Part shown: one piece after another, positions 25,262 through 38,723 of the stretch | How positions within the stretch are numbered: position 1 is the first letter of the stretch | How the letters are laid out: each line of letters opens with the position of its first letter | NCBI RefSeq assembly: GCF_051014685.1 | Contig: NW_027478709.1 | Location: 558,001 to 622,000, forward strand | Source: Ptiloglossa arizonensis | Lineage: Eukaryota > Arthropoda > Insecta > Hymenoptera > Colletidae | Length of the DNA: 64,000 nucleotides | Direction of reading: 5' to 3' | Notes under the pieces: model-generated | What the model saw: only the letters and a program-made list of their open reading frames with translations | Told to the model about the DNA's origin: nothing | The model's database searches: none | Position numbers and translations under genes: made by a program

Positions 25262-25792
25262 TATGGGAGTTTGAAGTTAAGGAATGCTTGAGGAACCATC
25301 AAAATTATCGCAAGTCTGACACTCGAAACCAATAACTACAAAGGCATAGGGGAAAAATGCACATACCTTTGTAATCGGGCGAGTATCCACTTTCAGATGC
25401 AACAGGAATTTCTCGAGTTCGTCATTCCGTTCGCGAGATATGGGAGTTTGAAGTTAAGGAATGGTTGAGAAACCATCAAAATGTTCGCAATTCTGATGCT
25501 AGAAACCAATAACTACAATGGACTAGGGGAAAAATACACATACCGTTGTAATCGGGCGAGTTTCTGCTTTCAGATGCAACAGGAATTTCTCGAGTTCGTC
25601 AATCCGTTCGCGAGATATGGGAGTTTGAAGTTAAGGAATGCTTGAGGAACCATCAAAATTATCGCAAGTCTGATACTCGAAACCAATAACTACAAAGGCC
25701 TTGGGGAAAAATACACGTACCGTTGTAATCGGGCGAGTTTCTGCTTTCAGATGCAACAGGAATTTCTCGAGTTCGTCAATCCGTTCGCGAGA
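25262..25792 (+). repeat. Three-monomer insertion specific to block B
   Basis: Block A passes from the monomer with TTTCCACTTTCAG straight to GAATTTATGGAATGC (about 18120-18200). Block B has 531 bp more (3 x 177), built from additional CTTGAGGAACC/GACACTCG and GATGCTAGAAACC/TGGACTAGG monomers like those just upstream. This looks like a local tandem duplication after the A/B duplication, or a loss from A. Confidence 0.78.
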
Positions 25793-28140
25793 TATGGGAG
25801 TTTGAATTTATGGAATGCTTGAGAAACCATCAAAATTTTCGCAAGTCTGATACTCGAAAACATTAACTACAAAGGCATAGGGGAAGAATGCACATACCTT
25901 TGTAATCGGGCGAGTTTCCACTCTCAGATGCAACTGGAATTTCTCGAGTTCGTCATTCCGTTCGCGAGATATGGGAGTTTGAAGTTAAGGAATGGTTGAG
26001 AAACCATCAAAATGTTCGCAATTCTGATGCTAGAAACCAATAACTACAATGGCCTAGAGGAAAAATACTCATACCGTTGAAATCGGGCGAGTTTCTGCTT
26101 TCAGTTGAAACAGGAATTTCTCGAATTCGTCAATCCGTTCGCGAGATATGGGAGTTTGAAGTTAAGGAATGGTTGAGAAACCTTCAAAATTTTCGCTGGT
26201 CTGATACTCGAGACCAATAACTGGAATTGCCTAGGTCAAAAATACACGTACCGTTGTAATCGGGCGTGTTTATGCTTTCAGATGCAACAGGAATTTCTCG
26301 AGTTCGTCATTCCGTTCGCGAGATATGGGAGTTTGAAGTTAAGGAATGGTTGAGAAAGCATCAAAATTTTCGCAAGTCTGATACTCGAAACCAATAACTA
26401 CAATGGACTAGGGGAAAAATACACATACGGTTGAAATCGGGCGAGTTTCTGCTTTCAGTTGCAACAGGAATTTCTCGAGTTCGTCATTCCGTTCGCGAGA
26501 TATGGGAGTTTGAAGTGAAGGAATGGTTGAGAAACCATCAAAATGTTCGCAATTCTGATGCTAGAAACAAATAACTACAATGGACTAGGGGAAAAATACA
26601 CATACGGTTGAAATCGGGCGAGTTTCTGCTTTCAGTTGCAACAGGAATTTCTCGAATTCGTCAATCCGTTCGCGAGATATGGGAGTTTGAAGTTAAGGAA
26701 TGGTTGAGAAACCTTCAAAATGTTCGCAATTCTGATGCTAGAAACCAATAACTACAATGGCCTAGGGGAAAAATACACATACCGTTGAAATCGGGCGAGT
26801 TTCTGCTTTCAGTTGCAACAGGAATTTCTCGAATTCGTCAATCCGTTCGCGAGATATGGGAGTTTGAAGTTAAGGAATGGTTGAGAAACCTTCAAAATTT
26901 TCGCTGGTCTGATACTCGAGACCAATAACTGGAATGGCCTAGGTCAAAAATACACGTACCGTTGTAATCGGGCGAGTTTATGCTTTCAGATGCAACAAGA
27001 ATTTCTCGAATTCGTCAATCCGTTCGCGAGATATGGGAGTTTGAAGTTAAGGAATGGTTGAGAAACCATCAAAATTTTCGCAAGTCTGATACTCGAAAAC
27101 ATTAACTACAAAGGCATAGGGGAAGAATGCACATACCTTTGTAATCGGGCGAGTTTCCGCTCTCAGATGCAATAGGAAATTCTCGAGTTCGTCAATCTGT
27201 TCGCGAGATATGGAAGTTTGAAGTTAAGGCATGCTTGAGAAACCATCAAAATTTTCGCTGGTCTAATACTCGAAACCACTAACTGGAATGGCCTAGGGGA
27301 AAAGTACACACACCATTGTATTCGGGCGTGTTTCTACTTTCACATGCAACAGGAATTTCTCGAGTTCGTCAATCCGTTCGGGAGATATGGAATTTTGAAG
27401 TTAAGGAATGTTTGGGGCACGATCAAAATTTTCGCAAGTCTGATTCTCGAAACCAATAACTACAAAGGCCTAGGGGAAAAATACACATACCGTTGTAATC
27501 GGGCGAGTTTCTACTTTCAGATGCAAAGGAATTTCTCGAGTTCGTCATTCCGTTCGCGAGATATGGGAGTTTGAAATTAAGGAATGTTTGAGAAACCATC
27601 AAAATTTTCACTGGTCTGATACTCGAAACCAATAACTGGAATGGCCTAGTAGAAAAGTACACACACCATTGTATTCGGGCGTGTTTCTACTTTCAGATGC
27701 AACAGGAATTTCTCGAGTTCGTCAATCCGTTCGCGAGATATGGGAGTTTGAAGTTAAGGAATGGTTGAGAAACCATCAAAATTTTCGAAAGTCTGATACT
27801 CGAAACCAATATCTACAAAGGCCTAGGGGAAAAATACACATACCGTTGTAATCGGGCGAGTTTCTACTTTCAGATTCAACAGGAATTTCTCGCGTTCGTC
27901 AATCCGTTCGCGAGATATGGGAGTTTGAAATTAAGGAATGGTTGAGAAACCATCAAAATTTTCGCATGTCTGATACTCGAAACCAATAACTGGAATGGCC
28001 TAGGGGAAAAGTATACATACTGTTGTAATCGGGCGACTTTCTACTTTCACATGCAACAGGAATTTCTCGAGTTCGTCAATCCATTCGCGGGATATGGGAG
28101 TTTGAAGTTAAGGAGTGGTTGAGAAACCATCAAAATTTTC

Positions 28141-30275
28141 GCAAGTCTGATACTCGAAACCAATAACTACAAATGCCTAGGGGAAAAATACACATGCCAT
28201 TTGATCGGGCGAGATTCTACTTTCACATGCAACAGGAATTTCTCGAGTTCGTCAATCCGTTCGCGAGATATGGAAATTTGAAGTTAAGGAATGGTTGAGA
28301 AAGCATCAAAATTTTCGCTGGTCGAATACTCGAAACAAATAACTTGAATGGCCTAGGGGAAAGTACAAACACCATTGTAATCGGGCTGGTTTCTACTTTC
28401 AGATACAACAGGAATTTCTCGAGTTCGTCAATGCGTTCGCGAGGTATGGGAGTTTGAAGTTAAGGAATGGTTGAGAAACCATCAAAATTTTCGCAAGTCT
28501 GATACTGGAAACCAATAACTACAATGACCTAGGGGAAAAATACACATACCGTTGTAATCGGGCGAGTTTCTACTTTCAGATGCAATGGAATTTCTCGAGT
28601 TCGTCAATCCGTTCGCGAGATATGGAAATTTGAAGTTAAGGCATGCTTGAGAAACCATCAAAATTTTCGCAGGTCTAATACTCGAAACCAACAACTGGAA
28701 TGGCCAAGGGGAAAAGTACACACACCGTTGTAATCGGGCGAGTTTCTGCTTTCAGATGCAATAGGAAATTCTCGAGTTCGTCAATCCGTTCGCGAGATAT
28801 GGAAGTTTGAAGTTAAGGCATGCATGAGAAACCATCAAAATTGTCGCTGGGCTGATACTCGATACCAACAACTGGAATGGCCTAGGGGAAAAATACACAT
28901 ACCATTGTAATCGGGCGAGTTTCTACATCCAGATACAACAGGAATTTCACGAGTTCCACAATGCGTTCGCGAGATATGGGAGTTTGAAGTTAAGGAATGG
29001 TTGAGAAACCATCAAAATTTTCGCAAGTCTGATACTCGAAACCAATAACTACAAATGCCTAGGGGAAAAATACACATGCCATTTGATCGGGCGAGATTCT
29101 ACTTTCACATGCAACAGGAATTTCTCGAGTTCGTCAATCCGTTCGCGAGATATGGAAATTTGAAGTTAAGGAATGGTTGAGAAAGCATCAAAATTTTCGC
29201 TGGTCGAATACTCGAAACAAATAACTTGAATGGCCTAGGGGAAAAGTACAAACACCATTGTAATCGGGCTGGTTTCTACTTTCAGATTCAACAGGAATTT
29301 CTCGCGTTCGTCAATCCGTTCGCGAGATATGGGAGTTTGAAATTAAGGAATGGTTGAGAAACCATCAAAATTTTCGCATGTCTGATACTCGAAACGAATA
29401 ACTGGAATGGCCTAGGGGAAAGTATACATACTGTTGTAATCGGGCGACTTTCTACTTTCACATGCAACAGGAATTTCTCGAGTTCGTCAATCCATTCGCG
29501 GGATATGGGAGTTTGAAGTTAAGGAGTGGTTGAGAAACCATCAAAATTTTCGCAAGTCTGATACTCGAAACCAATAACTACAAATGCCCAGGGGAAAAAT
29601 ACACATGCCATTTGATCGGGCGAGATTCTACTTTCACATGCAACAGGAATTTCTCGAGTTCGTCAATCCGTTCGCGAGATATGGAAATTTGAAGTTAAGG
29701 CATGCTTGAGAAACCATCAAAATTTTCGCAGGTCTAATACTCGAAACCAACAACTGGAATGGCCTAGGGGAAAAATACACATACCATTGTAATCGGGCGA
29801 GTTTCTACATTCAGATACAACAGGAATTTCACGTGTTCGACAATGCGTTCGCGAGATATGGGAGTTTGAAGTTAAGGAATGGTTGAGAAACCATCAAAAT
29901 TTTCGCAAGCCTGATACGCGAAACCAATAACTACTATGGCCTAGGGCAAAAATACACATACGGTTGTAATCGGGCGAGTCTCTACTTTCAGATGCAACAG
30001 GAATTTCTCGAGTACGTCAATCCGTTCGCGAGATATGGGAGTTTGAATTTAAGGAAAGGTTGAGAAACCATCAAAATTTTCGAAAGTCTGTAACTCGAAA
30101 CCAATAACTACAAAGGCCTAGGGGAAAAATACACATACCTTTGTAATCGGGCGAGTTTCTACTTTCACATGCAACAGGAATTTCTCGAGTTCGTCTATCC
30201 GTTCGCGAGATATGGGAGTTTGATGCTGAGGAATGAATAAGAAACCATCAAAATTTTCGCAAGTCTGATACTCGA
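28141..30275 (+). repeat. Duplicated segment E, copy 1
   Basis: Monomer order here recurs at 31144-33455 with an offset of about 3,003 bp, rising to 3,182 bp because copy 2 has one more monomer. Markers are the odd CATGCCATTTGATCGGGCG, GAAACAAATAACTTGAATGG, GGTCTAATACTCG, CTGGGCTGATACTCGATACC, CAGATTCAACAGG with TCTCGCGTTCG, AAGCCTGATACGCG and TTTGATGCTGAGG. Several monomers are 176 bp. Confidence 0.87.
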
Positions 30276-31143
30276 ATCCAATAACTATAATGGCCTAGGG
30301 CAAAAATACACATACCGTTGTAATCGGGCGAGTATCTGCTTTCAGATGCAATAGGAAATTCTCGAGTTCGTCAATCCATTCGCGAGATGTGGAAGTTTGA
30401 AGTTAAGGAATGATTGAGAAACCATCAAAATTTTCGCAAGTCTCATACTCGAAACCAATAACTGGCAGGGCCTAGGGGAAAAGTACACACACCATTGTAA
30501 TCTGGCGGGTTTCTACTTTCAGATGCAATAGGAATTTCTCGAGTTCGTCATTCCGTTCGCGAGATATGGGAGTTTGAAATTAAGGAATGTTTGAGGAACC
30601 ATCAAAATTTTCGCAAGTCTGATACTCCAATCCAATAACTATAATGGCCTAGGGCAAAAATACACATACCGTTGCAATCGGGCGAGTTTCTGCTTTCAGA
30701 TGCAATAGGAAATTCTCGAGTTCGTCAATCCGTTCGCGAGATGTGGAAGTTTGAAATTAAGGAATGATTGAGAAACCATCAAAATTTTCGCAAGTCTCAT
30801 ACTCGAAACCAATAACTGGCAGGGCCTAGGGGAAAAGTACACACACCATTGTAATCTGGCGGGTTTCTACTTTCAGATGCAATAGGAATTTCTCGAGTTC
30901 GTCATTCCGTTCGCGAGATATGGGAGTTTGAAATTAAGGAATGATTGAGAAACCATCAAAATTTTCGCATGTCTGATACTCGAAACCAATAACTGGAATG
31001 GCCTAGGGGAAAAGTATTCATACTGTTGTAATCGGGCGACTTTCTACTTTCACATGCAACAGGAATTTCTCGAGTTCGTCAATCCATTCGCGGGATATGG
31101 GAGTTTGAAGTTAAGGAGTGGTTGAGAAACCATCAAAATTTTC
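30276..31143 (+). repeat. GGCAGGGCC-type monomers between segments E
   Basis: Two copies of a distinctive monomer with TCTCATACTCG and ACTGGCAGGGCCTAGG occur here (marker at 30464 and 30818, two monomers apart), followed by CACACCATTGTAATCTGGCGGG. The same type returns at 33822, 33999 and 34530. Confidence 0.82.
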
Positions 31144-33455
31144 GCAAGTCTGATACTCGAAACCAATAACTACAAATGCCTAGGGGAAAAATACACATGC
31201 CATTTGATCGGGCGAGATTCTACTTTCACATGCAACAGGAATTTCTCGAGTTCGTCAATCCGTTCGCGAGATATGGAAATTTGAAGTTAAGGAATGGTTG
31301 AGAAAGCATCAAAATTTTCGCTGGTCGAATACTCGAAACAAATAACTTGAATGGCCTAGGGGAAAGTACAAACACCATTGTAATCGGGCTGGTTTCTACT
31401 TTCAGATACAACAGGAATTTCTCGAGTTCGTCAATCCGTTCGCGAGATATGGAAATTTGAAGTTAAGGCATGCTTGAGAAACCATCAAAATTTTCGCAGG
31501 TCTAATACTCGAAACCAACAACTGGAATGGCCAAGGGGAAAAGTACACACACCGTTGTAATCGGGCGAGTTTCTGCTTTCAGATGCAATAGGAAATTCTC
31601 GAGTTCGTCAATCCGTTCGCGAGATATGGAAATTTGAAGTTAAGGCATGCTTGAGAAACCATCAAAATTTTCGCAGGTCTAATACTCGAAACCAACAACT
31701 GGAATGGCCAAGGGGAAAAGTACACACACCGTTGTAATCGGGCGAGTTTCTGCTTTCAGATGCAATAGGAAATTCTCGAGTTCGTCAATCCGTTCGCGAG
31801 ATATGGAAGTTTGAAGTTAAGGCATGCATGAGAAACCATCAAAATTGTCGCTGGGCTGATACTCGATACCAACAACTGGAATGGCCTAGGGGAAAAATAC
31901 ACATACCATTGTAATCGGGCGAGTTTCTACATTCAGATACAACAGGAATTTCACGAGTTCGACAATGCGTTCGCGAGATATGGGAGTTTGAAGTTAAGGA
32001 ATGGTTGAGAAACCATCAAAATTTTCGCAAGTCTGATACTCGAAACCAATAACTACAAATGCCTAGGGGAAAAATACACATGCCATTTGATCGGGCGAGA
32101 TTCTACTTTCACATGCAACAGGAATTTCTCGAGTTCGTCAATCCGTTCGCGAGATATGGAAATTTGAAGTTAAGGAATGGTTGAGAAAGCATCAAAATTT
32201 TCGCTGGTCGAATACTCGAAACAAATAACTTGAATGGCCTAGGGGAAAAGTACAAACACCATTGTAATCGGGCTGGTTTCTACTTTCAGATTCAACAGGA
32301 ATTTCTCGCGTTCGTCAATCCGTTCGCGAGATATGGGAGTTTGAAATTAAGGAATGGTTGAGTAACCATCAAAATTTTCGCATGTCTGATACTCGAAACC
32401 AATAACTGGAATGGCCTAGGGGAAAAGTATACATACTGTTGTAATCGGGCGACTTTGTACTTTCACATGCAACAGGAATTTCTCGAGTTCGTCAATCCAT
32501 TCGCGGGATATGGGAGTTTGAAGTTAAGGAGTGGTTGAGAAACCATCAAAATTTTCGCAAGTCTGATACTCGAAACCAATAACTACAAATGCCCAGGGGA
32601 AAAATACACATGCCATTTGATCGGGCGAGATTCTACTTTCACATGCAACAGGAATTTCTCGAGTTCGTCAATCCGTTCGCGAGATATGGAAATTTGAAGT
32701 TAAGGCATGCTTGAGAAACCATCAAAATTTTCGCAGGTCTAATACTCGAAACTAACAACTGGAATGGCCAAGGGGAAAAGTACACACACCGTTGTAATCG
32801 GGCGAGTTTCTGCTTTCAGATGCAATAGGAAATTCTCGAGTTCGTCAATCCGTTCGCGAGATATGGAAGTTTGAAGTTAAGGCATGCATGAGAAACCATC
32901 AAAATTGTCGCTGGGCTGATACTCGATACCAACAACTGGAATGGCCTAGGGGAAAAATACACATACCATTGTAATCGGGCGAGTTTCTACATTCAGATAC
33001 AACAGGAATTTCACGAGTTCGACAATGCGTTCGCGAGATATGGGAGTTTGAAGTTAAGGAATGGTTGAGAAACCATCAAAATTTTCGCAAGCCTGATACG
33101 CGAAACCAATCACTACTATGGCCTAGGGCAAAAATACACATACGGTTGTAATCGGGCGAGTCTCTACTTTCAGATGCAACAGGAATTTCTCGAGTACGTC
33201 AATCCGTTCGCGAGATATGGGAGTTTGAATTTAAGGAAAGGTTGAGAAACCATCAAAATTTTCGAAAGTCTGTAACTCGAAACCAATAACTACAAAGGCC
33301 TAGGGGAAAAATACACATACCTTTGTAATCGGGCGAGTTTCTACTTTCACATGCAACAGGAATTTCTCGAGTTCGTCTATCCGTTCGCGAGATATGGGAG
33401 TTTGATGCTGAGGAATGATTAAGAAACCATCAAAATTTTCGCAAGTCTGATACTC
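31144..33455 (+). repeat. Duplicated segment E, copy 2
   Basis: Partner of 28141-30275. It carries an extra monomer: GGTCTAATACTCG with GGCCAAGGGG occurs twice in a row at about 31.5 and 31.7 kb. The copies end near GATGCTGAGGAATGATTAAG, where copy 1 has GAATGAATAAG and then a different following monomer. Confidence 0.87.
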
Positions 33456-35849
33456 GAAACCAATAACTACAAATGCCCAGGGGAAAAATACACATGCCAT
33501 TTGATCGGGCGAGATTCTACTTTCACATGCAACAGGAATTTCTCGAGTTCGTCAATCCGTTCGCGAGATATGGAAATTTGAAGTTAAGGCATGCTTGAGA
33601 AACCATCAAAATTTTCGCAGGTCTAATACTCGAAACTAACAACTGGAATGGCCTAGGGCAAAAACACACATACCGTTGTAATCGGGCGAGTTTCTGCTTT
33701 CAGATGCAATAGGAAATTCTCGAGTTCGTCAATCCGTTCGCGAGATGTGGAAGTTTGAAATTAAGGAATGATTGAGAAACCATCAAAATTTTCGCAAGTC
33801 TCATACTCGAAACCAATAACTGGCAGGGCCTAGGGGAAAAGTACACACACCATTGTAATCTGGCGGGTTTCTACTTTCAGATGCAATAGGAATTTCTCGA
33901 GTTCGTCATTCCGTTCGCGAGATATGGGAGTTTGAAATTAAGGAATGATTGAGAAACCATCAAAATTTTCGCAAGTCTCATACTCGATACCAATAACTGG
34001 CAGGGCCTAGGGGAAAAGTACACACACCATTGTAATCTGGCGGGTTTCTACTTTCAGATGCAATAGGAATTTCTCGAGTTCGTCATTCCGTTCGCGAGAT
34101 ATGGGAGTTTGAAATTAAGGAATGTTTGAGAAACCATCAAAATTTTCACTGGTCTGATACTCGAAACCAATAACTGGAATGGCCTAGGAGAACAGTACAC
34201 TCACCATTGTATTCGGGCGTGTTTCTACTTTCAGATGCAATAGGAAATTCTCGAGTTCGTCAATGCGTTCGCGAGATATGGGTGTTTGAAGTTAAGGAAT
34301 GGTTGAGAAACCATCAAAATTTTCGCAAGTCTGATTCGCGAAACCAATAACTACTATGGCCTAGGGCAAAAATACACATACCGTTGTAATCGGGCGAGTT
34401 TCTGATTTCAGATGCAATAGGAAATTCTCGAGTTCGTCAACCCGTTCGCGAGATATGGGAGTTTGAAATTAAGGAATGATTGAGAAACCATCAAAATTTT
34501 CGCAAGTCTCATACTCGAAACCAATAACTGGCAGGGCCTAGGGGAAAAGTACACACACCATTGTAATCTGGCGGGTTTCTACTTTCAGATGCAATAGGAA
34601 TTTCTCGAGTTCGTCATTCCGTTCGCGAGATATGGGAGTTTGAAATTAAGGAATGTTTGAGAAACCATCAAAATTTTAACTGGTCTGATACTCGAAACCA
34701 ATAACTGGAATGGCCTAGGAGAAAAGTACACACACCATTGTATTCGGGCGTGTTTCTACTTTCAGATGCAATAGGAAATTCTCGAGTTCGTCAATGCGTT
34801 CGCGATATATGGAAGTTTGAAGTTAAGGAATGATTGAGAAACCATCAAAATTTTCGCAAGTCTGATTCTCGAAACCAATAACTACAAAGGCCAAGGGGAA
34901 AAATACACATACCGTTGAAATCGGGCGAGTTTCTACTTCAACATGCAATAGGAATTTCTCGAGTACGTCATTCCGTTCGCGAGATATGGGAGTTTGAAGT
35001 TAAGGAATGGTTGAGAAACCATCAAAATTTTGGCTGGTCGAATACTCGAAACTAATAACTGGAATGGCCTAGGGGAAAAGTACAAACACCATTGTAATCG
35101 GGAGGGTTTCTGCTTTCAGATGCAATAGCAAATTCTCGAGTTCGTCAATCCGTTCGCGAGATATGGAAGTTTGAAGTTAAGGAATGATTGAGAAACCATC
35201 AGAATTTTCGCAAGTCTGATTCTCGAAACCAATAACTACAAAGGCCTAGCGGAAAAATACACATACCGTTGTAATCGGGCGAGTTTCTACTTTCACATGC
35301 AACAGGAATTTCTCGAGTTCGTCAACCCGTTCGCGAGATATGGAAGTTTGAAGTTAAGGCATGCTTGAGAAACCATCAAAACTTTCGCTGGTCTGATACT
35401 CGAAACTAACAACTGGAATGGCCTAGGGGTAAAATACACATACCATTGTAATCGGGCGAGTTTCTACTTTCAGATACAACAGGAATTTCACGAGTTCGTC
35501 AATGCGTTCGCGAGATATGGGTGTTTGAAGTTAAGGAATGGTTGAGAAACCATCAAAATTTTCGCAAGTCTGATACTCGAAACCAGTAACTACTATTGCC
35601 TAGGGCAAAAATGCACACACCATTGTAATCGGGCTAGTTTCTACTTTCAGATGCAACAGGAATTTCTCGAGTTCGTCAATCCGTTCGCAAGATATGGGAG
35701 TTTGAAGATAAGGAATGGTTGAGAAACCATCAAAATTTTCGCAGGTCTGATACTCGAAACCAATAACTGGAATGGCCTAGGGGAAAAATACACATACCGT
35801 TGTAATCGGGCGAGTTTCTACTTTCAGATGCAACAGGAATTTCTCGAGT
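33456..35849 (+). repeat. Mixed monomers between segment E and block C
   Basis: About 13.5 monomers, including a partial third copy of the AAATGCCCAGG/GGTCTAATACTCG pair near 33.46-33.64 kb, three GGCAGGGCC-type monomers, and several single-copy variants such as TTTTAACTGGTC near 34675, GCGATATATGG near 34803, and TTTTGGCTGG near 35029. This is the least regular stretch of the window. No gene is present. Confidence 0.83.
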
Positions 35850-37180
35850 TCGTCGATCCGTTCGCGAGATATGGGAGTTTGAAGTTAAGGAATGGTTGAG
35901 AAACCATCAAAACTATCGCAAGTCTGATACTCGAAACCAACAACTGGAATGGCCTACGGGAAAAGTACACATACCATTGTAATCGGGCGAGTTTCTATTT
36001 TCAGATGCAACAGGAATTTCTCGATTTCGTCAATCCGTTCGCGAGAAATGGGGGTTTGAATTTAAGGAATGGTTGAGAAACCATCAAAATTTTCGCAAGT
36101 CTGATACTCGAAACCGATAACTACAAAGGCCTAGGGGAAAAATACACATACCGTTGTAATCGGGCGAGTTTTCACTTCCACATGCAACAGGAATTTCTCG
36201 AGTTCGTCAATCCGTTCGCGAGATATGGGAGTTTGAAGTTAATGAATGATTGAGATACCATCAAAATTTTCGCTGGTCGAATACTCGAAACCAATAACTG
36301 GAATGGCCAAGGGGAAAAGTACAAACACCATTGTAATCGGGCGGGTTTCTACTTTCAGATACAACAGGAATTTCTCGAGTTCGTCAATGCGTTCGCGAGA
36401 TATGGGAGTTTGAAGTTAAGGAATGGCTGTGAAATCATCAAAATTTTCGCAAGTCTGATACTCGAAACCAATAACTACAATGGCCTAGGGGAAAAATACA
36501 CATACCGTTGTAATCGGGCGAGTTTCTACTTTCAGATGCAACAGGAATTTCTCGAGTTCGTCGATCCGTTCGCGAGATATGGGAGTTTGAAGTTAAGGAA
36601 TGGTTGAGAAACCATCAAAACTATCGCAAGTCTGATACTCGAAACCAACAACTGGAATGGCCTACGGGAAAAGTACACATACCATTGTAATCGGGCGAGT
36701 TTCTATTTTCAGATGCAACAGGAATTTCTCGAGTTCGTCAATCCGTTCGCGAGAAATGGGGGTTTGAATTTAAGGAATGGTTGAGAAACCATCAAAATTT
36801 TCGCAAGTCTGATACTCGAAACCGATAACTACAAAGGCCTAGGGGAAAAATACACATACCGTTGTAATCGGGCGAGTTTTCACTTCCACATGCAACAGGA
36901 ATTTCTCGAGTTCGTCAATCCGTTCGCGAGATATGGGAGTTTGAAGTTAATGAATGATTGAGATACCATCAAAATTTTCGCTGGTCGAATACTCGAAACC
37001 AATAACTCGAATGGCCAAGGGGAAAAGTACAAACACCATTGTAATCGGGCGGGTTTCTACTTTCAGATACAACAGGAATTTCTCGAGTTCGTCAATGCGT
37101 TCGCGAGATATGGGAGTTTGAAGTTAAGGAATGGCCGTGAAATCATCAAAATTTTCGCAAGTCTGATACTCGAAACCAAT
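35850..37180 (+). repeat. Leading segment of block C, with 4- and 13-monomer echoes
   Basis: Its order of monomers is GTCGATCCG, CAACTGG with CCTACGGG, ACCGATAAC, TTTTCACTTCC, TTGAGATACC with GGCCAAGGGG, then GGCTGTGAAATC. The order starts again 708 bp on (4 x 177, about 36560) and 2,301 bp on (13 x 177, about 38150). It also reappears at about 49106, 51406 and 53707, making it the most often reused module of the window's second half. Confidence 0.82.
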
Positions 37181-38038
37181 AACTACTATGGCGTAGGGCA
37201 AAAATACACATACCGTTGTAATGGGGCGAGTTTCTGCTTTCAGATGCAATAGGAAATTCTCGAGTTCGTCAATCCGTTCGCGACATATGGAAGTTTGAAG
37301 TTAAGGAATGATTGAGAAACCATCAAAATTTTCGCGAGTCTGATACTCGAAACCAATAACTACAAAGGCCTAGCGAAAAAATGCACACACCATTGTAATC
37401 GGGCTAGTTTCTACTTTCAGATGCAACAGGAATTTCTCGAGTTCGTCAATCCGTTCGCAAGATATGGGAGTTTGAAGATAAGGAATGGTTGAGAAACCAT
37501 CAAAATTTTCGCAGGTCTGATACTCGAAACCAATAACTGGAATGGCCTAGGGGAAAAGTACACACACCATTCTAATCGGGCGAGTTTCTGCTTTCAGATG
37601 CAATAGGAAATTCTCGAGTTCGTCAATCCGTTCGCGAGATATGTAAGTGTGAAATTAAGGAATGGTTGAGAAGCCTTCAAAATTATCGCAAGTCTGATAC
37701 TCGAAACCAACAACTGGAATGGCCTACGGGAAAAGTACACATGCCATTGTAATCGGGCGAGTTTCTATTTTCAGATGCAACAGGAATTTCTCGAGTTCGT
37801 CAATCCGTTCGCGAGAAATGGGAGTTTGAATTTAAGGAATGGTTGAGAAACCATCAAAATTTTCGCAAGTCTGATACTCGAAACCAATAACTACAATGGC
37901 CTAGGGGAAAGATACACATACCGTTGTAATCGGGCGAGTTTCTACTTTCAGATGCAATAGGAATTTTTCGAGTTCGTCAATCCGTTCGCAAGATATGGGA
38001 GTTTGAAGTTAAGGAATGGTTGAGAAACCATCAAAATT

Positions 38039-38215
38039 TTCGCAAGTCTGATACTCGAAACCAATAACTACAATGGCCTAGGGGAAAAATACACATACCG
38101 TTGTAATCGGGCGAGTTTCTACTTTCAGATGCAACAGGAATTTCTCGAGTTCGTAGATCCGTTCGCGAGATATGGGAGTTTGAAGTTAAGGAATGGTTGA
38201 GAAACCATCAAAACT
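38039..38215 (+). repeat. Representative near-consensus 177-bp monomer
   Basis: This copy carries the commonest base at nearly every landmark and is exactly 177 bp from one TTCGC start to the next. Reading along it: the TTCGCAAGTC start, an ACCAATAAC stretch, the AvrII-type palindrome CCTAGG, an A-rich segment, ACCGTTGTAATCGGGCGAG, the CTTTCAGATGCAACAGG segment, the XhoI-type CTCGAG, the NruI-type TCGCGA, then GAAGTTAAGGAATGG and the hairpin ATGGTTGAGAAACCAT. Its GTAGATCC in place of GTCAATCC is a variant of the C/D blocks. The main subfamily differences lie in the stretch after CCTAGG, the CGGGCGAG core, and CTGCTTTCAG versus CTACTTTCA(G/C). Confidence 0.9.
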
Positions 38216-38723
38216 ATCGCAAGTCTGATACTCGAAACCAACAACTGGAATGGCCTACGGGAAAAGTACACATACCATTGTAATCGGGCGAGTTTCTATT
38301 TTCAGATGCAACAGGAATTTCTCGAGTTCGTCAATCCGTTCGCGAGAAATGGGGGTTTGAATTTAAGGAATGGTTGAGAAACCATCAAAATTTTCGCAAG
38401 TCTGATACTCGAAACCGATAACTACAAAGGCCTAGGGGAAAAATACACATACCGTTGTAATCGGGCGAGTTTTCACTTCCACATGCAACAGGAATTTCTC
38501 GAGTTCGTCAATCCGTTCGCGAGATATGGGAGTTTGAAGTTAATGAATGATTGAGATACCATCAAAATTTTCGCTGGTCGAATACTCGAAACCAATAACT
38601 GGAATGGCCAAGGGGAAAAGTACAAACACCATTGTAATCGGGCGGGTTTCTACTTTCAGATACAACAGGAATTTCTCGAGTTCGTCAATGCGTTCGCGAG
38701 ATATGGGAGTTTGAAGTTAAGGA

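Larger units (their letters stand above)
20976..28150 (+). repeat. Long duplication block B (about 7.2 kb)
   Basis: Copy of block A, in order and orientation. Compared with A it lacks eight monomers at about 23.94 kb and has three extra at about 25.26-25.79 kb. It has one extra monomer near 26.78-26.95 kb and lacks one that A carries near 19.57-19.75 kb. Between these events the copies differ only by scattered single bases, for example GATGCTAG against AATGCTAG near 24610, and a one-base insertion CTGCCTTTCAG near 22025. Confidence 0.9.

Noticed and set aside
28141..35849. A transposable element or LTR remnant causing the subfamily switch
   Set aside because: Monomer phase continues through the region with the same landmarks. 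There are no terminal repeats, target-site duplications or non-satellite sequence.
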